A stretch of 64,000 nucleotides of DNA. Origin: Paenarthrobacter aurescens TC1 (GTDB lineage Bacteria > Actinomycetota > Actinomycetes > Actinomycetales > Micrococcaceae). Positions 26,123 to 34,834 of the stretch are shown here, in pieces. The stretch lies in contig CP000474.1 of assembly GCA_000014925.1 (NCBI GenBank), positions 248,001 through 312,000 of the forward strand. Direction: 5' to 3'. The translations under genes and the position numbers were made by a program. Within the stretch, counting starts at the first letter, position 1, and each line of letters begins with the position of its first letter. The notes under the pieces are model-generated. The model searched no databases and had not been told where the DNA came from. It worked only from the letters and a program-made list of their open reading frames with translations.

Positions 26123-26482
26123 CTAACTGGCCGGCCGCTTTCTTTGCCACTGCACGGCGTGCCAGAAGAGTAGGGCGGCCGTTAGTAGCAGGCCGCCCAG
26201 AAGTACGTACGGGGTGTAGGACATCAGCATGAAGCTGAGCTGCGCCGATGTGTTGAACTGAGTTGGTCCGGCCATCGCAGCTGCTGCTTCGGTCAAGGCC
26301 CAGAACCCGAAGCCCAACAGTCCCGCATCCAGCACCCACAGCACAATGATGAAGGGGTTGGGCGAAGCGCGTTTCTGCGCGGGGTCCGCGAGTTCGGGCA
26401 CATGGGGGCTGACCGCAGGTAACGCGTTGCCGTCCTCGTCGATTTCCCGGAAACCGATGTGCTCGTGAACGTGGTCCTTCAT
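26123..26482 (-). CDS. Small two-span membrane protein
   Basis: 119 residues. A soluble N-terminus (MKDHVHEHIGFREIDEDGN) is followed by two hydrophobic helices, NPFIIVLWVLDAGLLGFGFW and YTPYVLLGGLLLTAALLFWH, and a short basic tail. I do not recognise the family. The ATG at 26482 is used because the upstream extension lacks membrane-protein character. It is convergent with the surface protein gene. Confidence 0.6.
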   Translation of the reverse strand: MKDHVHEHIGFREIDEDGNALPAVSPHVPELADPAQKRASPNPFIIVLWVLDAGLLGFGFWALTEAAAAMAGPTQFNTSAQLSFMLMSYTPYVLLGGLLLTAALLFWHAVQWQRKRPAS

Positions 26483-26711
26483 GGCCCCCCAACCTCTGAC
26501 AGCTGATAGTCCTAGCACTCTACTCCCTGTTCCGAGCAAGCCGCAGGTAGCAGCCGATGGCCCTTATGAACAATCACTTGGCCGAAAAAGCGCCATATTT
26601 TGCACCCAACACGGTCTGAATGAAAGTCAATGACGCACCAACCACAGCTACTTACGCGAGAAAACGCATTCTGAGCGAAATAGGTCACAAAAGTTTGACG
26701 GAAAGGCTTAC

Positions 26712-26730
26712 CTAAGTAAGGCTTACCTTG
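26712..26730. promoter_or_regulatory. Iron box (IdeR/DmdR-type) upstream of desA
   Basis: CTAAGTAAGGCTTACCTTG matches about 13 of 19 positions of the actinobacterial iron box TTAGGTTAGGCTAACCTAA, including the AGGCT...ACCT core. A second partial half, GGCTTACCTAAG, overlaps it upstream. It lies 38 bases before the desA start and predicts repression by an iron-loaded DtxR/IdeR-family protein. Confidence 0.75.
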
Positions 26731-26767
26731 CTAATAAGCGCCCCCAACGCAATGGAAGGAAGCTGAC

Positions 26768-28330
26768 GTGACGTCACCTAGTGTCGAAGAGCGGATCGCT
26801 CAGGAGCAGGACTTCGGCTCCAAAGTGGAACTGGCCCTCGCTGCCACAAACCAGCTGTTCAACGCACGAAATTCGCCCAGCTACGTCGCGCAGGTTCTTC
26901 AGGGAGTCAACGCTGTCTCCACCAAAGTCCAGCGGACCGCCCAGCCGTTCACCGGCGTCGGGCATGCTGAACTGAAGGCGAAGGTTGGCGCCGTCGATCT
27001 TGAACGTCCGCTGCCGGACACGGCTGCAGCACTGGAAGAGCTGGACGAGCTCTACCTCAAGGACGCCATCTACTTCCACGATTCCCGCTACGCCGCCCAC
27101 CTCAACTGCCCGGTTGTCATACCGGCGCTGGTGGGTGAAGCAGTGCTCTCGGCCGTGAACTCCTCCATGGACACGTGGGATCAGAGCGCCGGTGCCACCA
27201 TGATCGAACGCCGCCTCATCGATTGGACCGCCGAGCGCATCGGGTTCGACGCCGACGCCGACGGTGTTTTTACCTCGGGCGGCAGCCAGTCCAACTTCCA
27301 GGCGCTGCTGATTGCCCGCAACCACGCGGTCGCCAAACTGCGGGCGACGAATGGGGACGCTCGCCTGCCGCACCTCCTGGATCGGCTCCGGATTTTCACG
27401 TCCGTGGACAGCCACTTCAGCATCCAGAAGTCCGCGTCCATGTTGGGCCTCGGCTTCGACGCCGTGATTGCCGTGCCTACGACGGAAGACCACCGCATGG
27501 ACCCCGCAGCGCTCGCGGCTGCTTTGGCAGAAGCGCACGACGCCGGGCTGGTGCCCATGGCGGTTGTGGCCACCGCCGGAACCACGGACTTCGGTTCGGT
27601 TGACCCGCTCTCCGAACTGGCCGCGCTGGTCCGTGCCTACGATTCCTGGCTGCACGTGGACGGCGCCTACGGTGGAGGACTCATCGTTTCCGGCAGGCAC
27701 CGGCACCTCCTCAGCGGGATCCACCTTGCGGACTCCGTTACCGTCGACTTCCACAAGACCTTCTTCCAGCCCGTCAGTTCCAGCGCGGTCCTGGTCCGCA
27801 ACGGCTCCATGATGGGCCATGTCACCTACTACGCGGACTACCTGAACCCGGAGAGCGCTGCGAAGGCCGAAATCCCCAATCAGGTGGACAAGAGCATTCA
27901 GACCACCCGCCGCTTCGATGCCCTGAAGCTGTGGCTGACCCTCCGCATCATGGGGGCCGACGCCATCGGCGCCCTCTTCGACGAAGCGATCGACCTCGCC
28001 GCCCGGGTGGGAACCTTGCTGGCTGAGGATGCCGAGTTCGAGCTCGCTGCCGCACCCCAGCTGAGCACCTTGGTGTTCCGCTATCGCCCGATGGTTGACG
28101 GCGCAGCCCTTGATGAAGACGCTGCGGACGTTCTTAACCCTGCCATCCGCGCCGCGATCTTCGCCTCGGGTGAAGCTGTTGTTGCCGGCACCAAGGTAGC
28201 TGGCCGCCACTACCTCAAATTCACCCTCCTCAACGCCGAGGCGAGCCTGAGGGACATCCAGGAAATCATCGAACTTATCCGCCGGACGGGCGACAGCCTG
28301 CTGGCGAACACCACGGAGGCTGCAGCGTGA
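26768..28330 (+). CDS. desA: Lysine decarboxylase of desferrioxamine synthesis
   Basis: 520 residues, a PLP-dependent group II decarboxylase. The cofactor lysine is in TVDFHKTFFQPVSSSA, and FTSGGSQSNFQAL and HVDGAYGGGL are the phosphate- and pyridine-binding segments. In desferrioxamine synthesis DesA turns lysine into cadaverine. Identification rests on the four-gene order DesA-monooxygenase-acyltransferase-NIS synthetase. The start is GTG with GGAAG upstream. The end overlaps desB by GTGA. Confidence 0.88.
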   Translation: MTSPSVEERIAQEQDFGSKVELALAATNQLFNARNSPSYVAQVLQGVNAVSTKVQRTAQPFTGVGHAELKAKVGAVDLERPLPDTAAALEELDELYLKDAIYFHDSRYAAHLNCPVVIPALVGEAVLSAVNSSMDTWDQSAGATMIERRLIDWTAERIGFDADADGVFTSGGSQSNFQALLIARNHAVAKLRATNGDARLPHLLDRLRIFTSVDSHFSIQKSASMLGLGFDAVIAVPTTEDHRMDPAALAAALAEAHDAGLVPMAVVATAGTTDFGSVDPLSELAALVRAYDSWLHVDGAYGGGLIVSGRHRHLLSGIHLADSVTVDFHKTFFQPVSSSAVLVRNGSMMGHVTYYADYLNPESAAKAEIPNQVDKSIQTTRRFDALKLWLTLRIMGADAIGALFDEAIDLAARVGTLLAEDAEFELAAAPQLSTLVFRYRPMVDGAALDEDAADVLNPAIRAAIFASGEAVVAGTKVAGRHYLKFTLLNAEASLRDIQEIIELIRRTGDSLLANTTEAAA

Positions 28331-29670
28331 GCACCCAAGACAACGGCAAGATCTACGACGTCGCAGGCATCGGTGTCGGGCCTTTCAACCTGGGACTGGC
28401 CGCGCTAAGCGAGCCTGTGGAGAACCTCGACTGTGTGTTCCTGGACCGTCGCGAGTCCTTCGACTGGCACCCCGGCATGATGCTGGAACCGGCGCATTTG
28501 CAGGTCCCGTTCATGGCGGACCTCGTGACGCTCGCTGACCCGACGTCGCCGTTCTCGTTCCTGAACTTCCTGAAGCAGACGGGCCGCCTGTACCGCTTCT
28601 ATATCCGCGAGAACTTCTACCCGCTCCGCGCCGAGTACAACCAGTACTGCCAGTGGGTGGCCGGCCAGCTTGAGTCCGTTCGTTTTAGCACGGATGTGCT
28701 GGATGTGACGTACGACGACGGCGTGTACCGGCTTTCTGTGCAGGGGCCGGACGGCGCTGAGGTACTTCTTGCCCGCAAGCTGGTCCTGGGCACCGGTACG
28801 TCCCCGTACATTCCGGACTCCTGTGCAGGGATAGTGGACGCCGGCGGACTTGTCCTCCACAACGCCGACTACCTGTCGAGGAAGAGCGAGCTGCAGTCCA
28901 AGCGCAGCATCACCATCGTGGGCAGCGGCCAAAGCGCAGCGGAGCTTTACTACGAACTCCTTCAGGAAATTGACGTCTACGGTTACCAGCTCAACTGGGT
29001 GACCCGTTCCGGCCGTTTCTTCCCGCTGGAGTACACCAAGCTCACCCTCGAGATGACCTCGCCGGAGTACGTTGACTACTTCCACTCGCTCCCGGGCGAG
29101 CAACGCGATTCCCTGATCAAGAGCCAGAAGAACCTGTACAAGGGCATCAACTCGGACCTGATCGACGATATCTACGATCTTCTCTACACCAAGAGCCTCT
29201 CCGGCATGGTGGACACGCAGCTGCACACGCACTCGTCGCTCACCGCCGCCGAGTGGGACCCCGCCACGGGCACCCACACACTCCAGTTGCACCACGAGGA
29301 ACACGGGCAGAGCTACAGCCTGGAGTCCGAGGCCGTGGTCCTGGCCACCGGCTACAGCTACAAGGAGCCCGCCTTCCTGGCAGGCATCCACGATCGGATC
29401 CGCCGCGACTCCAAGGGCCGCTTCGACGTCGAGCGCAACTATGGAACCGGCGTTGAACCCGGCGAGATTTTCGTCCAGAACGCGGAGCTCCACACCCACG
29501 GCTTCGTCACCCCGGACCTCGGTATGTCCGCCTACCGCAACTCCTGCATCCTGCGCGAAATCACCGGCCGAGAGGTTTACCCGATCGAGCGCAGCATCGC
29601 GTTCCAGCAGTTCGGCGCACCTGCACCCGTTTCCGCAGAGCTTCCGGCTGCAGTGGGGGCAACCGCATGA
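28327..29670 (+). CDS. desB: Cadaverine N-hydroxylase (lysine/ornithine monooxygenase family)
   Basis: 447 residues, class B flavin N-hydroxylase. The FAD motif is GIGVGPFNLGLAALSE, the NADPH motif is IVGSGQSAAELYYEL, and the late ATGY motif is VVLATGYSYKEP. DesB hydroxylates cadaverine to N-hydroxycadaverine. It starts with GTG overlapping the desA stop, and its own stop overlaps desC's ATG. It is somewhat similar in layout to IucD and SidA enzymes; the cadaverine assignment follows from context. Confidence 0.88.
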   Translation: MSTQDNGKIYDVAGIGVGPFNLGLAALSEPVENLDCVFLDRRESFDWHPGMMLEPAHLQVPFMADLVTLADPTSPFSFLNFLKQTGRLYRFYIRENFYPLRAEYNQYCQWVAGQLESVRFSTDVLDVTYDDGVYRLSVQGPDGAEVLLARKLVLGTGTSPYIPDSCAGIVDAGGLVLHNADYLSRKSELQSKRSITIVGSGQSAAELYYELLQEIDVYGYQLNWVTRSGRFFPLEYTKLTLEMTSPEYVDYFHSLPGEQRDSLIKSQKNLYKGINSDLIDDIYDLLYTKSLSGMVDTQLHTHSSLTAAEWDPATGTHTLQLHHEEHGQSYSLESEAVVLATGYSYKEPAFLAGIHDRIRRDSKGRFDVERNYGTGVEPGEIFVQNAELHTHGFVTPDLGMSAYRNSCILREITGREVYPIERSIAFQQFGAPAPVSAELPAAVGATA

Positions 29671-30257
29671 GCTTCACGTTCCGACCAGTCGAGCCCGTAG
29701 CGGACGCACCTGTCCTCCACAGCTGGGTGAGCCAGGAGTATGCGCGATTCTGGGGCATGGTTTCGGCCACCGAGCAGGACGTTGTGGAGGAGTACTCCAA
29801 GATTGCCGAATCGGGCCATCACCAGGCGTTCTTAGGCCTCGACGACGGCGTCCCAGCCTTCCTCATGGAGCGCTACCGCCCGGAGTCATCGCCGTTGGCG
29901 GACGTTTATGAGGTCCAGCCCGGCGACGTCGGCATGCACCTCTTGGTGTCCCCGCCCGCCGGTGCTCCCCAACCTGGCTTCACCACCTCGGTCATGCAGT
30001 CCGTCATGGCGGAACTGTTCGTTGACCCCGCAACCCGGCGCATCGTCGTCGAGCCTGACGCCCGCAACCACAAGATTCATGTCCTGAACGAGAAGGTGGG
30101 CTTCCGGCCCCACGGCGTGGTGACCCTTCCCGCCGTCGACCCCGCCGAAGACCATAAGCAAGGACTGCTGAGCTTCTGCACCCGCGAGGATTTTCTCGCT
30201 ACCCTGACCCCGATTCTGGCCGCGCCTGCCGCGGCGACCAGAGGAGAATCCCTGTGA
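29667..30257 (+). CDS. desC: Hydroxycadaverine N-acyltransferase (GNAT family)
   Basis: 196 residues with the siderophore acyltransferase pattern (IucB/RhbD-like): FRPVEPVADAPVLHSWVSQE at the start, GDVGMHLLVSPP in the middle and VVEPDARNHKIHVLNEKVGF in the acyl-CoA binding region. DesC adds acetyl or succinyl groups to N-hydroxycadaverine to form the hydroxamate. Overlapping ATGA with desB and GTGA with desD mark a tightly coupled operon. Confidence 0.87.
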   Translation: MSFTFRPVEPVADAPVLHSWVSQEYARFWGMVSATEQDVVEEYSKIAESGHHQAFLGLDDGVPAFLMERYRPESSPLADVYEVQPGDVGMHLLVSPPAGAPQPGFTTSVMQSVMAELFVDPATRRIVVEPDARNHKIHVLNEKVGFRPHGVVTLPAVDPAEDHKQGLLSFCTREDFLATLTPILAAPAAATRGESL

Positions 30258-32095
30258 CCACCACTGCCCACAACGCCACCACCACTGCCGTTGATACCGT
30301 GTCGCACCTGACCCCTGGGCGCTGGGCCGCTGCCAACCGGCACTTGGTCCGCAAGGCAATCGCCGAGTTCGCGCACGAGCGCATCCTGGTCCCGGAGCTG
30401 ATCCGGGAAGAGGGCGCCGGCGTCGGGCTCTATAAGGTGGTGAGCGATGACGCCGCTACGGAATACCGCTTCCGCGCCAGGCCGCTGCAATTGGAGCACT
30501 GGTCCGTAACCGCCGAATCCATCGTTCGGTTGCGGGACGGCCAAGAGCTTCCAGTGGATGCCTTGGACTTCATTGCCGAATTCCACGAGGCACTGGCCAT
30601 CCGCCAGGAAATGCTGCCCGTGTACCTGGAGGAAATCAGCAGCACGCTGGCCAGCCACGCCTACAAGCAGGGCAAGCCCTTCACCTCGGCGCAGTTGGCT
30701 GCGGGCATCACCGGTGGTGCTGACCGGGCTGCGGACTTCCAAGCAATTGAGCACAGCATGACCGAGGGGCACCCGTGCTTCGTGGCCAACAATGGCCGGC
30801 TTGGATTCGGGATTGCCGACTACCACGCGTTCGCTCCGGAGACCGGTGCCACCGTGAAGCTGCAGTGGATTGCGGTGCACCGCAGCAAGGCTGTGTTCAC
30901 ATCGAGTGCCGGGTTGGATTACCGGACGCACTTCGAAGCTGAGCTCGGCCCGGCCATTCTTGCGTGGTTCAACGCGGAACTGTCCGCATCCGGGCTGGAT
31001 CCCGAGGACTATCTCCTGATGCCGGTCCACCCGTGGCAGTGGGACAACAAGCTCACGGTGACGTTCGCGGCAGAAATCGCCCAGCGCCACATCGTGAACC
31101 TTGGCACCGGTGAAGATTCGTACCAGGCGCAGCAGTCCATCCGTACGTTCTTCAACACCGATTTCCCGGAGAAGGCCTACGTCAAGACGGCCATGTCCGT
31201 GCTGAACATGGGCTTCATGCGCGGCCTGTCTCCGCAGTACATGAAGGCAACGCCGGCCATCAATGACTGGCTGCAGGAACTGATCGGCAATGACCAGGAG
31301 CTCCAGAACCGGGGCTTGGCCATGATCCGTGAAACCGCGGCCATCGGCTACCACAACCACTACTACGAGGCTGCTTCGGCCAAGGGTTCGCCCTACCGCA
31401 AGATGCTCTCGGCCCTATGGAGGGAAAGTCCGCTCCCGTTGCTCAAGGACGGGCAGCAGCTGGCAACGATGGCGTCTTTGTTGCACGTGGATTCGTCCGG
31501 AAACTCCGTGGTTTCTGCCCTGATTTCCCGGTCCGGCCTGGCGCCCACCGAGTGGCTTCGCCGCTACTTCGAGGCCTACCTTGTGCCGCTGGTCCACTGC
31601 CTCTTCGAGTACGAGCTCGCCTTCATGCCCCACGGTGAGAACGTCATCCTGATCCTCGAAGACGGCGTGCCCGTCCGGGCGATCATGAAGGACATCGCCG
31701 AGGAAATCGTGGTCATGGGGGATCGGCTGGAACTTCCGGAGGAAGTCTCCCGCGTCAAGGCCGAGATCCCTGCCGAGGAAATGGTCCTGGCCATCTTCAC
31801 GGACGTGTTCGACTGCATCTTCCGTTTCCTCGGGGCAATCCTTGTGGAGGACGGGACGCTGCGTGAAGACGAGTTCTGGGGAACTGCCGCGGCTGTGCTC
31901 CGCGAATACCAGCAGCGGCACCCGGAGCTTGCAGACCAGTTCGCCATGCACGATCTCTTTGCCCCGGACTTCGAGCTCTCCTGCCTCAACCGCCTGCAAC
32001 TGAGGAACAACCAACAGATGTTGGACATCTCGGATCCCTCCGGTGGGCTCCAAATGGCAGGCCGCTTGGCCAACCCTTTGGCCAAGTTCGCCTAA
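30254..32095 (+). CDS. desD: Desferrioxamine synthetase (NRPS-independent, IucA/IucC family)
   Basis: 613 residues, the usual NIS synthetase length. Motifs include GHPCFVANNGRLGFG, MPVHPWQWDN, the ATP-binding stretch SVLNMGFMRGLSPQYMKATP and the C-terminal FhuF-like iron-transporter-like segment EYELAFMPHGENVILILEDG. DesD joins acylated hydroxycadaverines and cyclises them to desferrioxamine-type siderophores. No siderophore-binding lipoprotein or ABC importer lies next to the operon within the window. Confidence 0.88.
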   Translation: MTTTAHNATTTAVDTVSHLTPGRWAAANRHLVRKAIAEFAHERILVPELIREEGAGVGLYKVVSDDAATEYRFRARPLQLEHWSVTAESIVRLRDGQELPVDALDFIAEFHEALAIRQEMLPVYLEEISSTLASHAYKQGKPFTSAQLAAGITGGADRAADFQAIEHSMTEGHPCFVANNGRLGFGIADYHAFAPETGATVKLQWIAVHRSKAVFTSSAGLDYRTHFEAELGPAILAWFNAELSASGLDPEDYLLMPVHPWQWDNKLTVTFAAEIAQRHIVNLGTGEDSYQAQQSIRTFFNTDFPEKAYVKTAMSVLNMGFMRGLSPQYMKATPAINDWLQELIGNDQELQNRGLAMIRETAAIGYHNHYYEAASAKGSPYRKMLSALWRESPLPLLKDGQQLATMASLLHVDSSGNSVVSALISRSGLAPTEWLRRYFEAYLVPLVHCLFEYELAFMPHGENVILILEDGVPVRAIMKDIAEEIVVMGDRLELPEEVSRVKAEIPAEEMVLAIFTDVFDCIFRFLGAILVEDGTLREDEFWGTAAAVLREYQQRHPELADQFAMHDLFAPDFELSCLNRLQLRNNQQMLDISDPSGGLQMAGRLANPLAKFA

Positions 32096-32107
32096 GTTCC
32101 TGCGGTG

Positions 32108-32160
32108 AGGGGTTGGCTTTCGGCACTTTCGAGCGTTGAAAGGGGCGAAAGCTAACCCCT
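32108..32160. terminator. Bidirectional hairpin between desD and the BNR gene
   Basis: AGGGGTTGGCTTTCG at 32108-32122 pairs with CGAAAGCTAACCCCT at 32146-32160, with one mismatch. The right arm overlaps the stop codon of the convergent BNR-type gene. Confidence 0.7.
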
Positions 32161-33471
32161 CGGCGCGTCAACAAGCGCCACAATCTCAGTTTCATACGCC
32201 TGCGAGGACGCCATCGATCCCCGGAACCAGCACACTGCGTGGACGGACGGGTCGCCTGGGACCACCATGGGCCGGAGGTTGTCCACGGTGGATCCCTCTG
32301 TGATGGCTTCCCACGTCCAGCTCGCGCCGGCATCGGATGTCACTCCGCGGTAGATCTCGTAGTGTTCTGTAGCTTTGCCCGTCCTCGGATCCACAGGTGC
32401 AGAGATATAGACCCGGTCCAGATCATTCGGGTCCACAGCACCCAGCCCGGTGTAGTCCTGCTCGTGCGGCAGCAAACCGGGACCGGCGACGGCGAGTGGA
32501 TGCAGCTTCCAGCGCACCCCGTCAAAGCGGGCGTACAGCAGGCGGTGATCGTCGACGTCGAGCATTTGCTCCCGCTGCAGCGGACCGTTCACGTCGTTGG
32601 CCCGGCACGTGAGGATCGCCGCGAGTTCCGTGCCCCGCCGGCGAAGGTCAGTAGTCCAACCATGGGTGAGGACATCGCCGTCGAGCGTTGATCCTGCCTC
32701 GAAAACGGTGGTCAGGGCCGCCTGGTTGATCCCGGCTGAGCCGATGACGGGCTTGCTGACCACCTTGCCCTCGGCGTCGTGGAGTCCATCGCCCTGGATG
32801 TAGCCGTGGTAGATGCTGTTGTTGAAGTCGCGGGGGTGGTGGTCCGTGGTGATCAGGTCGATCCGGTCCGTGCCGTTGCTGACATATCGGGTGTAACCGT
32901 TGACGTAGCCGATTTTGGGGCGGGTGAAGAGCTTGCCGCCGTAGCTCCAGGTGCTGCCGTCGTCCTCGGAAATCATCAGTGTGGGGTCGTCGTTGATGGC
33001 GCGGACAAAATTGTAGACCCGGCCTTCGGCGCTTAAAGCGTGGAGGTTGGAGTAGGTGGCACCGCGGCCGTCGGCGAGTTCCGTCCAGTCGAACTGCTGC
33101 TCGGGCTCCCACTCGGACGCGTCGTGCGGCTTGGTGGACACGCGCCAGCGGGAATAGTTGTCCGTCTTGTGCTTGGCATACATGGCCACGTAACGACCGT
33201 CGGGCCGGATGAAGAGAGCCGGGGCGTTGTGGTCATCGGCCTCCAACCTTTCATGGAGTACGTGGACGCGGCTTTGGCCCGTAGCAAGGTTCACCACGGC
33301 AACTTCGATGTTGCCGCCACGCTCCGCACCACCCTGTCCTTCCGGGGCAGCAACCGAGCCCACCAGCAACGTGTTAGCGGCGGGGTCGATCAGTGCGCGC
33401 TCGTCCTGGAACCAGCACCACGCCCCGTTGTTGTTGAGGACAAGTGGACCTTGCAGGAAAGAGTTGACCAT
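32152..33471 (-). CDS. BNR-4 repeat propeller protein
   Basis: 439 residues with no signal peptide. The start NNNGAWCWFQDERALI and later blocks such as PDGRYVAMYAKH, TYSNLHALSAEGRVYNFVRA and SEDDGSTWSYGG (an Asp-box) mark a BNR-4 family beta-propeller. Relatives include polysaccharide lyases and uncharacterised glycan-active proteins. Lack of an export signal suggests intracellular action on oligosaccharides, but no transporter or other sugar gene is adjacent. Substrate unknown. Confidence 0.7.
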   Translation of the reverse strand: MVNSFLQGPLVLNNNGAWCWFQDERALIDPAANTLLVGSVAAPEGQGGAERGGNIEVAVVNLATGQSRVHVLHERLEADDHNAPALFIRPDGRYVAMYAKHKTDNYSRWRVSTKPHDASEWEPEQQFDWTELADGRGATYSNLHALSAEGRVYNFVRAINDDPTLMISEDDGSTWSYGGKLFTRPKIGYVNGYTRYVSNGTDRIDLITTDHHPRDFNNSIYHGYIQGDGLHDAEGKVVSKPVIGSAGINQAALTTVFEAGSTLDGDVLTHGWTTDLRRRGTELAAILTCRANDVNGPLQREQMLDVDDHRLLYARFDGVRWKLHPLAVAGPGLLPHEQDYTGLGAVDPNDLDRVYISAPVDPRTGKATEHYEIYRGVTSDAGASWTWEAITEGSTVDNLRPMVVPGDPSVHAVCWFRGSMASSQAYETEIVALVDAPRG

Positions 33472-33529
33472 GGGAATCCTTTGCGGCTTTGCATCGTTTC
33501 AATTCCAGTGTGGGTACTAGTCTAGGCGC

Positions 33530-34309
33530 ATGACGACTCGAGCCAATGAACTCACCGCCCTGGTTACCGGGGCCACCGCCGGGCTCGGTGCGGAATTCGC
33601 CCGCCGACTCGCCGAAGCCGGACACCACCTCGTCCTGGTAGCCCGCGACGAACAGCGCCTGAAAGAAACGGCCGAAGAGCTTGAACGCGACTTCAGTATC
33701 TCGGCGGAGGTTCTTTCCGCGGACCTGACCACCGACGTCGGCGTTTCAGCCGTCGCAGACCGTTTGCGGGACGCAACACGGCCCGTGGATGTCCTGGTTA
33801 ACAATGCCGGCATCGGGCTGTTGAAGTCGTTCGAAAGGAATGAGCTGGACGAGGAACGCCGCCACTTGAGGCTCCACGTCCAGACACCCATGGAGCTGAG
33901 CCACGCGGCGCTGGAAGTCATGCTGGCCCGGGGGAAGGGGCGGATCATCAACGTTGCCAGCGTGGCAGCGTTCGCCAACAGGGGCACTTACTCCGCAGCG
34001 AAAGCCTGGCAAGTGACGTTCAGCCGGTGGGCCAACATCACCTACGCAAAATCCGGCGTGCAGGTCACTGCGGTGTGCCCCGGGTTCACCCACACCGAAT
34101 TCCACGATCGCATGGGCATGGACAAATCCGTTGCTCCCCGGTTCTTGTGGCTCACCGCCGAGCGTGTGGTGCGCGAGGGGCTGGAGGACAACGCCCAGGG
34201 CAAGGGTGTCTCCATACCGACGCGCCGTTACAAGGTGGTCAGCTTCTTCGCCCGGATCCTGCCGGCCAAGCTCACCTCCGGCCCGCCTCGCCGGCCGCTG
34301 GAACCCTAG
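33530..34309 (+). CDS. Short-chain dehydrogenase (DltE/YqjQ-like)
   Basis: 259 residues. TGATAGLGAEFARRLAEAG is the cofactor motif (residues about 14-32), VNNAGIGLL the NAG motif, and TYSAAKAW carries the catalytic Tyr and Lys. The late PRRFLWLTAERVVREGL-like region and short basic C-terminus are seen in oxidoreductases that act on lipids or ketones. It starts 58 bases from the divergent BNR gene. Substrate not predictable. Confidence 0.85.
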   Translation: MTTRANELTALVTGATAGLGAEFARRLAEAGHHLVLVARDEQRLKETAEELERDFSISAEVLSADLTTDVGVSAVADRLRDATRPVDVLVNNAGIGLLKSFERNELDEERRHLRLHVQTPMELSHAALEVMLARGKGRIINVASVAAFANRGTYSAAKAWQVTFSRWANITYAKSGVQVTAVCPGFTHTEFHDRMGMDKSVAPRFLWLTAERVVREGLEDNAQGKGVSIPTRRYKVVSFFARILPAKLTSGPPRRPLEP

Positions 34310-34397
34310 GCAGGAAGCTGGACGAGGGACTTGACCACGCCCCACAGGGACCATCGGGTTCCTATGACACTTCATTCGAGCCTGAGGGGGCAGTGCT

Positions 34398-34829
34398 ATG
34401 AAGAACAAATCCTTGGCATTAGTGGGGGCCATAGTTCTCAGCGGATTACTGCTGAGCGGTTGCTCCGGTGCCGGCTCCACGGGATTCCAGGCTTTGGAAC
34501 GGGAAGCAACGGCGGCGGACAATCCGCCGGAGGACCTAGATCTCGGCGAGATCCACATGGAAAAGATTCTTCTGGTTGCAGAGGCAAACGGGAAGAAATA
34601 TTACCTGGGACAAGGCAAGCAAGCCCGCCCATCCTGCCTGATCGTAGAATCCGTGGACCCATACTTTTGGCACAGCGGCTGCACCGACTCCATCCAGGGC
34701 GAGATGCTGAGAATCAGTGGCCCGGACCAGAAATCCGCTGTTCTGGTTTCCGATGACTACGACACCAAGCAGCTGGAATCGAGCGGCCTGACGAAAATCC
34801 ACCCGAACATCCTGGTAGTTACGGACTGA
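34398..34829 (+). CDS. Small lipoprotein
   Basis: 143 residues. MKNKSLALVGAIVLSG followed by LLLSGC is a lipoprotein signal peptide with lipobox LSGC, so the mature protein begins at Cys22 and is membrane-anchored. The mature part has two cysteines (ARPSCLIV and HSGCTDS) that could form a disulfide. No named domain recognised. It follows the SDR by 88 bases on the same strand. Confidence 0.75.
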   Translation: MKNKSLALVGAIVLSGLLLSGCSGAGSTGFQALEREATAADNPPEDLDLGEIHMEKILLVAEANGKKYYLGQGKQARPSCLIVESVDPYFWHSGCTDSIQGEMLRISGPDQKSAVLVSDDYDTKQLESSGLTKIHPNILVVTD

Positions 34830-34834
34830 AATAG

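Noticed and set aside
26774..28210. Long open frame (478 codons) antisense to desA
   Set aside because: It mirrors desA codon structure in GC-rich DNA, has no recognisable protein features, and desA has clear PLP motifs and operon overlaps.
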